Part shown: in pieces, positions 15,015 through 20,651 of the stretch
Numbering within the stretch: the first letter of the stretch is position 1
Layout: every line of letters begins with the position of its first letter
Origin: Clostridia bacterium
GTDB lineage: Bacteria > Bacillota > Clostridia > Christensenellales > Borkfalkiaceae
Length of the DNA stretch: 20,651 bases
Direction of reading: 5' to 3'
NCBI GenBank assembly: GCA_017503885.1
Contig: JAFVSF010000256.1
Span: 1-20,651, forward strand
The notes under the pieces: model-generated
What the model was told of the DNA's origin: nothing
Database searches by the model: none
Seen by the model: only the letters and a program-made list of their open reading frames with translations
Program-made: the position numbers and the translations under genes

Positions 15015-15042
15015 TTGACTTTTTTTTGCAACGCGTTATACT
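15015..15042 (+). promoter_or_regulatory. Promoter of the AraC-family gene
   Basis: TTGACT (15015-15020) and TATACT (15037-15042) are separated by 16 nt, each one base from the sigma-A consensus. Transcription would start near 15049, about 50 nt ahead of the start codon. Confidence 0.7.
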
Positions 15043-15099
15043 TAAAATATATTTGCGCTACTAAAAGCACTAAATAGCATGAATCATAGAGGAGTATTT

Positions 15100-15942
15100 A
15101 TGAACTTAATTCTTTTTCCGTTAAAAAATTATTCATCCCCTAACGGATATCATATATCCAAAGACACGTTAGACGAGCCATGGTACTCAATGCACTTCCA
15201 CGATAGTATCGAAATAACGTTGCTTGCCAAAGGGACGTGCAATCAAATAATCAATGGTACGGAATACTTTATGCCAACCCACACGTTTTTTATTATGTGT
15301 AGGCAAGACTGCCATAGATTTTATGACTATTCCCCCGATAATCTACTATACAATTTAATGATTATGCCGTCACTTCTACCCGATAGCGTTGTAAAAATGC
15401 TTGAAGATATGTCAACCGATAAAATATGCACACTTCCTGAAGGGGTTAGCAAAACGGTTTTTTCGCTTATGAATGCCCTTAACCATCTGCAAAATTCAGA
15501 TCAAAGTTATGCACCTAAATTAATTTCTTCTCTGCTACAAAATATAATTGATATTTTTCTTCATCATTATAAAACTCACCCAACGTCTAAAACTACTTTA
15601 ACCGAAAATATAATTCAAAATGCTTTGCTTTATATAAATTCAAATTACACAAACAACATAACGCTAGGCGATATATCTAAACACGCAAACTGTAATCCAA
15701 CGTATTTAAGCGAATATTTCCACAAGAAAATGGGTGTAACGTTAAAACAATATATAACAATTTTACGTGTTAAGCGTGCTAAAAAACTTTTAACCTCTTC
15801 TAACGAATCTATAATGACAATTTGCTACGAGAGTGGATTCTCTTCACTAGCAAGCTTTAACAGAAACTTTTTAGAGCTTGAAAACCTTTCTCCATCAGCT
15901 TATAGAAAATCTTATAATTCTAAAAATCAAGCCCCTAACTAA
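15100..15942 (+). CDS. AraC-family transcriptional regulator
   Basis: A 280-residue regulator. I prefer ATG at 15100, five bases after AGAGGAG; an in-frame ATG at 15079 would add seven residues but has no such site. The N-terminal half is a cupin-like sensor domain (MHFHDSIEITLLAKGT early, then strands through about residue 90), as in sugar-responsive AraC proteins. The C-terminal 100 residues hold two helix-turn-helix units: ITLGDISKHANCNPTYLSEYF and then the family signature region IMTICYESGFSSLASFNRNF ending LSPSAYR. It is transcribed divergently from protein A across a short regulatory region and convergently with the 39-residue peptide gene. The likely role is activation of the surface-protein and transporter genes when a sugar is present; the effector is unknown. 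Confidence 0.95.
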   Translation: MNLILFPLKNYSSPNGYHISKDTLDEPWYSMHFHDSIEITLLAKGTCNQIINGTEYFMPTHTFFIMCRQDCHRFYDYSPDNLLYNLMIMPSLLPDSVVKMLEDMSTDKICTLPEGVSKTVFSLMNALNHLQNSDQSYAPKLISSLLQNIIDIFLHHYKTHPTSKTTLTENIIQNALLYINSNYTNNITLGDISKHANCNPTYLSEYFHKKMGVTLKQYITILRVKRAKKLLTSSNESIMTICYESGFSSLASFNRNFLELENLSPSAYRKSYNSKNQAPN

Positions 15943-15954
15943 ATAATTTTTTTC

Positions 15955-15992
15955 ACACGGATAGGCTCTTTCGCCTATCCGTGTTTTATTTT
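15955..15992 (+). terminator. Intrinsic terminator of the AraC-family gene
   Basis: ACACGGATAGGC and GCCTATCCGTGT form a perfect 12-bp stem with a 6-nt loop, followed by TTTTATTTT. It lies 12 nt after the stop codon. The other strand has an A-rich tail, so it acts chiefly for the plus strand. Confidence 0.9.
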
Positions 15993-16044
15993 AAACATTT
16001 AATCCAACTAGTAAAAATTTTTAGATAACGCAAAAGTTAACTTA

Positions 16045-16164
16045 TTACCATTCATCCACAAACGGATCGTCACCATCATCATCCTTTCCATTTAATGACA
16101 AGGTTACTATGTCTTCTTTGAAAAATATTAAATCTAATTCTATTCTTTCATAAATTTTCTTCAT
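16045..16164 (-). CDS. 39-residue acidic peptide downstream of protein B
   Basis: ATG at 16164-16162 follows GAGGTGATATT, an excellent ribosome binding site that fits exactly in the 14-nt gap after the protein B stop codon. The product begins MKKIYERIELDLIFFKEDIV, continues TLSLNGKD, and ends in a run of Asp/Gly followed by DPFVDEW. A basic start, an amphipathic middle and a very acidic, Trp-ended tail are a plan I associate with short unclassified peptides of Clostridia that begin MKK-Y-E-x-P-E. I cannot verify that here. No signal peptide or Cys is present, so a Cys-based lanthipeptide is excluded. It is probably co-translated with protein B. The function is unknown; candidates are a regulatory or chaperone-like peptide or a precursor peptide. 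Confidence 0.7.
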   Translation of the reverse strand: MKKIYERIELDLIFFKEDIVTLSLNGKDDDGDDPFVDEW

Positions 16165-16178
16165 AATATCACCTCGTA

Positions 16179-19100
16179 TTAAGCTAATGCAGAAGGGATA
16201 ATAATTACACCTTCACCCGTTGCTAAATTGATAGTAAGAGTTTGACCTGATACGCTTTGAGTAGTCTTTACTCCACCGCGATAAATAATAACCTCTGAAA
16301 CGTCTAAGCCAAACGTAATAGTAATGGTTTGAGCCCTATCAGTGCTATGGTCGTTATAGTTACAAAGCACGTATGCTTCGTTGCCTGCAACGTCTTCCAT
16401 AACACCCATAATATAGTTCCAGTTAGTCTGATTTGTAGCAACTGACGCTAAATACTTAGTGTCGCTTGCTGAAAGTTCGTAATCACCGATTTGACCCTTT
16501 ACGTAGCTAAACGCATTGTAGTCTTGGTCACTGTTGTTCCAACCACCGTTATTACTACCTGCACCTAAGATTACACCCTTCCAATCGAATGCGCTATATA
16601 TTGCACCGATCTTATTGAGTTCGTTGTTTACGTTTGCAAATCTGTTGTAGTAATCAGCATTATCGGTAGGATTTGATTGACTGTCACCACTCTTATTTGC
16701 GTAAGACCACCAAGAAATAGAGTCGATACCAAACGCCATTGCAGTGTATGCTTGCATTCTCATTTCGGCTTCTGTTGGCATTCTATTCTTCTCACCATGT
16801 CCGTCTTCTTCCCAACCGGAAGCCTGTAATACTGCGTGTGAGGTTGCACCCGCATAAAGCGAATAATACTTAGTCATAGCAAGGTCAAAGAGGAATGTTG
16901 CGTGTAATGAGTAATCGTTAAATATTGGATATGAGTCCATAGACAACCATTTTTCACCGCTTACCTTAGATAAAACTTTATCGCAATAGTCCTTTAAATA
17001 TTGCTTATAAGCAGCCTCATCAATATCTACAACTTTATTATACCAATTTCCACCACCATTTTGGAACGTCTCTGCATAAGCAGGTAAAAGGTTTGCCATA
17101 AATGTTACGTCTGTGCCTGCATAAACAGATTTAAACGAGTCAACAAAGCTTGCAATATTATCAATTTCATCTGGAGTAGGCTCGTCGTAAACTAAGAATC
17201 CTACAAAGCCTTCACAGTCAGAGAAATCTGGATAACCTCCGTTGTCTACCAAGTTTGATCCATACGCTATAGTTTGTAAGCCTTGTGACCAGAAGAATTC
17301 TATAATCTGACGTGTTTTAATAGTGTTTCCTGGAGTTGTTAAGTCTAAGAAATTTTCACCGTCTAAAATAACAGTTTTAATGCCTGCATCCTTCATTGCC
17401 TGTGCTGCTTCTTCGTTAGTAACGTTGTCATAAGCATTAGCAGGATCAAGGTATGGATGATACCAAGCGGTAATTTCAAATGAGTTTTCTACGTATTCAG
17501 CATAATCAATAAGATGTATTCTATTAGTAGCGGCATAAGTATCTACTACTTCCTTTGTTTTATCGTCCAACTCATTATATTTAACGTCTGCGTTTTCGTC
17601 GTTTACAAACTTTTGAGCAACGTAACGGATAGAACGAACGTTGTCGTCGTAACTAAACGGAGTATATACCGTCCAAACGTCACCACCCTCGAAAGTTATT
17701 TGCATATAACCGCGACCTGCAAAGAATCTATCGTAGTTATTCTCTAATATATTTGTCATTGCACCACGGAATATAACGTAGCCGTCTTCAACCTCTGAAT
17801 AAGTGCTTGGAAGATTTAAGATGTTTTTAAAGGTATCTTCAAGGTTTGGTGCTTGACCAACTTCAAGATAATCGAAAGGCATAATGATCGTTCCGTAAGA
17901 AACGCTTGCTATACCGTAGTTTCCTATTAACGCATTTACGTCAGATTCCTTTACCAATGAAGTAAATCTAATACCTGCAACTGACGCCACGCTTGAAAGT
18001 CTAATTGCTGCGCCGTCTTTCATAGCGAAATCAACTTCTACTGCATTTACCGTGATATTTTCAGAAACAGTTATTTCGTCGCCTTCTTTATATAATGTGT
18101 TGCCTACAGCCCAACCAATAAACGTGTTGTATGCTCTGTTTGATACTAAAGAGTAAGCCTCGTTCTTTTTTGCGTAATCAACAAACGTACCGCTTGTTGA
18201 AACGTAAGTTACTGCTACGTGATCTACGTCGGACAACGTCGTTTTAGCAACCTCATCATTAACGTGAAGGCTTACACGATTTGTGTTAAAAGACGTTGCA
18301 CTTAAATCGACCTTCTTCGAAATAACAAACACACCGTCAACAGAAACGTAAACCCACGTTCCAGTTCCATCTAATAAATCAATAGCGCCGAGTTCAATAA
18401 CGTAATCGGTATTGTTAGAAAAAGTGAACGAATTTCCGTCGTAGAAGATCTGAGACCACGAAATATTAAAATGTACACCTTCCCACGCTGTTCCACGAAG
18501 TCGTATATCAATAGCACCGGCGTTAGAATCAGTTGAATTATAACCGAAACGGAATTTAACAGAGCCCATAACGTTGCCAACACTTTGATTATAGAAACTG
18601 TCTGTTCTGTTAACTACAGCCCCACCAGGTATATCTAAGGTAAGACCTAAGCCAAGATCAGATAAACTTACAACGTCATATTTAACGAGGTCTTCATCTT
18701 TATACATTACGTCTATCCAAGCTGCACCCGACCAGAAGAACGTGCTTTCTTCAACAATATATTTAACGTTAAGTTCTTCGCTAAAGAACGCACCTGCAAT
18801 AACGACCTTATCGCCCTTAGATGCAGTTTTTCCTAAACCAACGAAGATATCGTTAGGAATTTTTATATCTCCCATATCGATTTGAGTGTCGTTGAAAGTA
18901 ATACCAACACCACTACCTTCTTCAAAGGTAAGTTTAAGCGTCCAATCGCCTTTAACCTCGAACGTTGTTCCGTCTGCCTTTGCCAAATACAATTGAGAAG
19001 CGTTACTATCTCTAGTAGCTAAAACCTTGCCCACTTCATAAGTAGGCATTTCTTCAACAGGTGGAACGTATTTTGCCCACGCTGAGCCATCCCATTGGTA

Positions 19101-20651
19101 TTGAGTATCTATAAATTCGTATGCGTAAATTGTCGTTCCCGTCGTAGCAAACGTACCACCAATCGTAAGAATATCCCCAACGTTTACTCCACTTAAAGTA
19201 AGCGTAAAGTAAGTTGTTGAAGTTTGCTTAAACGAAACATCTTCTACTGCGTTTCCGTTTATTAAAACACCCGTTCCTAAAACAGGATAGAAGATCTTAT
19301 TTCTTGCAGCACTAGTAAGCGAGTTTTGAGATTTTGTGAAATAGAATGACGTTGCATTACTTGTTATTGTTGAGGTAGAGTATAAAGCGACCTCACCAAG
19401 TTCTACTGTACCAGGAACGAATACCTTCCATTCTGTACCGGTCCATTTAAATGAACTTTCTTCAATAACGTACTTAACTGCAAGATTTGCATTGTAGAAA
19501 GTACCACCAATGGAAAGTATACTGTTCTCGCTTGCAGAAGTAGGCGTCAAGGTAACGTATAACTTATTGCCAACTGACTTAACGTTGTTAGTCATATCGA
19601 TAGGATTGCCGTCTACGGTAATACCATTACCCGAGAATAGCATAAACGCATGATCCCAGCTGCTAACTGGAAGAGTTACACCGTCAGCAAACTGCAAGTA
19701 TCCGTTCGACGCACTGCCGTCAACAATAGCAACAACTCCACCTAGTTCATATGTTATATAATCTACGTATTTTTCCCAAGCAGAGCCGTTCCAAGTAAAC
19801 TTACTTTCTTCAATAACGTATTTTGTAGTTTGAGCCTCGCAAATAAAGTTCCCACTAATAGTAACTACGTCACCTGCACTTAAGTTGTTAAAGTTCCAAT
19901 AGAATCCGTCCCCCGTGCTCTTACAAGCGAGTAATTCTGCAGATTCTCCGTTAATTTTGAAATTTTCTTCGTTTTCAGCAACAAACGCTACGTCCCAACT
20001 TGTTATTGGAAGGGCGTTGCCATCTGCTCTTTGCAAATATAATTCGTTGTTATTTCCTTTTGCTCCACCCGTAATACTATTACCATGAAGAACGAGCGCA
20101 CCTATATTGTGTGTCGTATAATATGTTGGAACGTAAGTTTCCCAAGCAGAGCCGTTATATTTCAACATGCTATCATTAAATACGATTTCAGTGTTTAACG
20201 CATCGTTACGGAATGTTCCGTCTAAGACAAGAATATCGCCTGCAACTGCAGTTTTACCAGTTAAACCTATATAGAAATCGCCAGGTTGCTTTAATTCGTA
20301 TGCAATGAGTTCTTCGTCGTTAAGCTTAATACCTTTACCCGTGCCTGCTTGGAATGTAAACGCATGATCCCAAGAATTAACGGTTGGTTTTTGGCTCTCG
20401 TCTGTAGGATAAGCGTAAACTACCGATGTAGTACAACCGCCGGCAGGAGCAATTTCAGTAATTGTGAAAACGGTAGCTGGAACGTAAGTCTCCCAAGCAG
20501 AGCCGTTGTATTTTAGGCCACTATTATTGAATACAATTACAGCATCAGTCGTCGTGCTAGTGAAAGTACCGTCAATAACTAAAACATCCCCTGCTACGGC
20601 TGTTTTTCCAGTTAATGAAATAAAGAAATCGCCAGGTTGCTTTAATTCGTA
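16179..20651 (-). CDS. Giant secreted protein B: repeat modules plus glycoside-hydrolase-like barrel (N terminus beyond the right edge)
   Basis: The frame stays open to the window end, so 1490 residues are visible and the start lies outside; an internal ATG at 20168 is not the start. Domain order by position: six visible modules of the protein A type, the first incomplete (20651-18711); a LamG/concanavalin-like domain (about 18680-18205); an Flg_new-like repeat with FIGWAVGNTLYKEGD (about 18200-18030); a beta-rich region (to about 17500); a TIM-barrel-like domain (about 17480-16570) with AWYHPYLDP, the strand FLVYDEP, whose Glu at 17181-17183 is a candidate acid/base, and ISWWSYAN late in the barrel; and a C-terminal beta-sandwich ending IIIPSALA. 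This looks like an uncharacterised hydrolase of the GH-A type. No C-terminal anchor is present, unlike protein A. The 39-residue peptide gene follows 14 nt downstream. Confidence 0.85.
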   Translation of the reverse strand, partial: YELKQPGDFFISLTGKTAVAGDVLVIDGTFTSTTTDAVIVFNNSGLKYNGSAWETYVPATVFTITEIAPAGGCTTSVVYAYPTDESQKPTVNSWDHAFTFQAGTGKGIKLNDEELIAYELKQPGDFYIGLTGKTAVAGDILVLDGTFRNDALNTEIVFNDSMLKYNGSAWETYVPTYYTTHNIGALVLHGNSITGGAKGNNNELYLQRADGNALPITSWDVAFVAENEENFKINGESAELLACKSTGDGFYWNFNNLSAGDVVTISGNFICEAQTTKYVIEESKFTWNGSAWEKYVDYITYELGGVVAIVDGSASNGYLQFADGVTLPVSSWDHAFMLFSGNGITVDGNPIDMTNNVKSVGNKLYVTLTPTSASENSILSIGGTFYNANLAVKYVIEESSFKWTGTEWKVFVPGTVELGEVALYSTSTITSNATSFYFTKSQNSLTSAARNKIFYPVLGTGVLINGNAVEDVSFKQTSTTYFTLTLSGVNVGDILTIGGTFATTGTTIYAYEFIDTQYQWDGSAWAKYVPPVEEMPTYEVGKVLATRDSNASQLYLAKADGTTFEVKGDWTLKLTFEEGSGVGITFNDTQIDMGDIKIPNDIFVGLGKTASKGDKVVIAGAFFSEELNVKYIVEESTFFWSGAAWIDVMYKDEDLVKYDVVSLSDLGLGLTLDIPGGAVVNRTDSFYNQSVGNVMGSVKFRFGYNSTDSNAGAIDIRLRGTAWEGVHFNISWSQIFYDGNSFTFSNNTDYVIELGAIDLLDGTGTWVYVSVDGVFVISKKVDLSATSFNTNRVSLHVNDEVAKTTLSDVDHVAVTYVSTSGTFVDYAKKNEAYSLVSNRAYNTFIGWAVGNTLYKEGDEITVSENITVNAVEVDFAMKDGAAIRLSSVASVAGIRFTSLVKESDVNALIGNYGIASVSYGTIIMPFDYLEVGQAPNLEDTFKNILNLPSTYSEVEDGYVIFRGAMTNILENNYDRFFAGRGYMQITFEGGDVWTVYTPFSYDDNVRSIRYVAQKFVNDENADVKYNELDDKTKEVVDTYAATNRIHLIDYAEYVENSFEITAWYHPYLDPANAYDNVTNEEAAQAMKDAGIKTVILDGENFLDLTTPGNTIKTRQIIEFFWSQGLQTIAYGSNLVDNGGYPDFSDCEGFVGFLVYDEPTPDEIDNIASFVDSFKSVYAGTDVTFMANLLPAYAETFQNGGGNWYNKVVDIDEAAYKQYLKDYCDKVLSKVSGEKWLSMDSYPIFNDYSLHATFLFDLAMTKYYSLYAGATSHAVLQASGWEEDGHGEKNRMPTEAEMRMQAYTAMAFGIDSISWWSYANKSGDSQSNPTDNADYYNRFANVNNELNKIGAIYSAFDWKGVILGAGSNNGGWNNSDQDYNAFSYVKGQIGDYELSASDTKYLASVATNQTNWNYIMGVMEDVAGNEAYVLCNYNDHSTDRAQTITITFGLDVSEVIIYRGGVKTTQSVSGQTLTINLATGEGVIIIPSALA
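18711..20651 (-). repeat. Six or more tandem modules in protein B, same family as in protein A
   Basis: Modules end at about 20492, 20141, 19778, 19418, 19076 and 18711, each with the W-NGSAW-type motif (YNGSAWETYVP, WTGTEWKVFVP, WDGSAWAKYVP, WSGAAWIDV). The first visible copy is cut by the window edge. Two neighbouring copies near the edge are close duplicates (both contain YELKQPGDF and LTGKTAVAGD), showing recent tandem expansion. Confidence 0.7.
19462..19598. repeat. 137-bp block nearly identical to 12574-12710 (copy 2)
   Basis: This is the protein B counterpart of the block in module 6 of protein A, with one substitution in 137 aligned positions and the same orientation. It lies 6888 bp from copy 1, with the AraC gene between, so recombination between the copies would delete or fuse the two surface genes. 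Confidence 0.9.

Noticed and set aside
15079..15099. Upstream ATG of the AraC gene
   Set aside because: The ribosome binding site AGAGGAG lies between the two ATGs and serves the second one at 15100.
20166..20168. ATG at 20168 as the start of protein B
   Set aside because: The frame continues without a stop to the window end and encodes further copies of the same module, so this Met is internal.

Overview
The window looks like a chromosomal segment of a low-GC, Gram-positive anaerobe of the Clostridia type. The grounds are AT-rich DNA, strong AGGAGG-type ribosome binding sites, SPase II lipoproteins, a CUT1 sugar transporter with no dedicated ATPase, and very large multi-domain surface proteins. 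No ribosomal, tRNA or CRISPR sequence was seen, so placement below class is a guess.

Left edge (1-1498). The 5' part of an ABC transporter ATPase gene runs off the left edge on the minus strand. Behind it lies about 1.07 kb without a convincing protein gene but crowded with hairpins. Next to the ATPase gene this reads as a regulated leader: a promoter, a 16-bp inverted repeat starting about where transcription should start, and a UUCG-capped intrinsic terminator just before the ribosome binding site. Further right is a hairpin-rich stretch (about 784-1100) that resembles a structured RNA or a dispersed repeat. Two plus-strand terminators, another inverted repeat and a possible 19-residue peptide follow.

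Middle (1499-10782, all minus strand). This is a tightly packed operon, listed in transcription order: sugar-binding lipoprotein, two permeases (4-nt overlap), a 1029-residue secreted Ig/LamG-like protein, a DUF4838 / GH67N-like lipoprotein, and a small lipoprotein with two BIG2 domains. The likely role is capture, surface processing and import of a complex glycan. The transport ATPase is missing and is presumably a shared MsmX-type protein encoded elsewhere.

Right (10935-20651). Two giant secreted proteins on the minus strand flank a plus-strand AraC-family regulator. Protein A (10935-14903) carries seven copies of a roughly 105-125-residue module I cannot assign to a known family, then five three-helix-type repeats. 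It ends in a C-terminal GGCG plus membrane helix plus basic tail, with no LPXTG motif. Protein B (16179 to beyond 20651) carries at least six copies of the same module fused to a LamG-like domain, an Flg_new-like repeat, a glycoside-hydrolase-like TIM barrel and a beta-sandwich, with no C-terminal anchor. One module is almost identical in DNA between A and B. A 39-residue acidic peptide gene, too short for usual ORF calling, follows B.

Working model (inference): the AraC regulator senses a sugar and drives the divergent protein A gene, possibly with the transporter operon. A is a wall- or membrane-anchored display protein, B a secreted enzyme sharing its modules, the Ig/LamG and DUF4838 proteins work at the membrane surface, and the ABC system imports the product. 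The best candidates for undescribed biology are the shared module family, the GGCG C-terminal signal, the 39-residue peptide and the structured leader of the left-edge ATPase gene.
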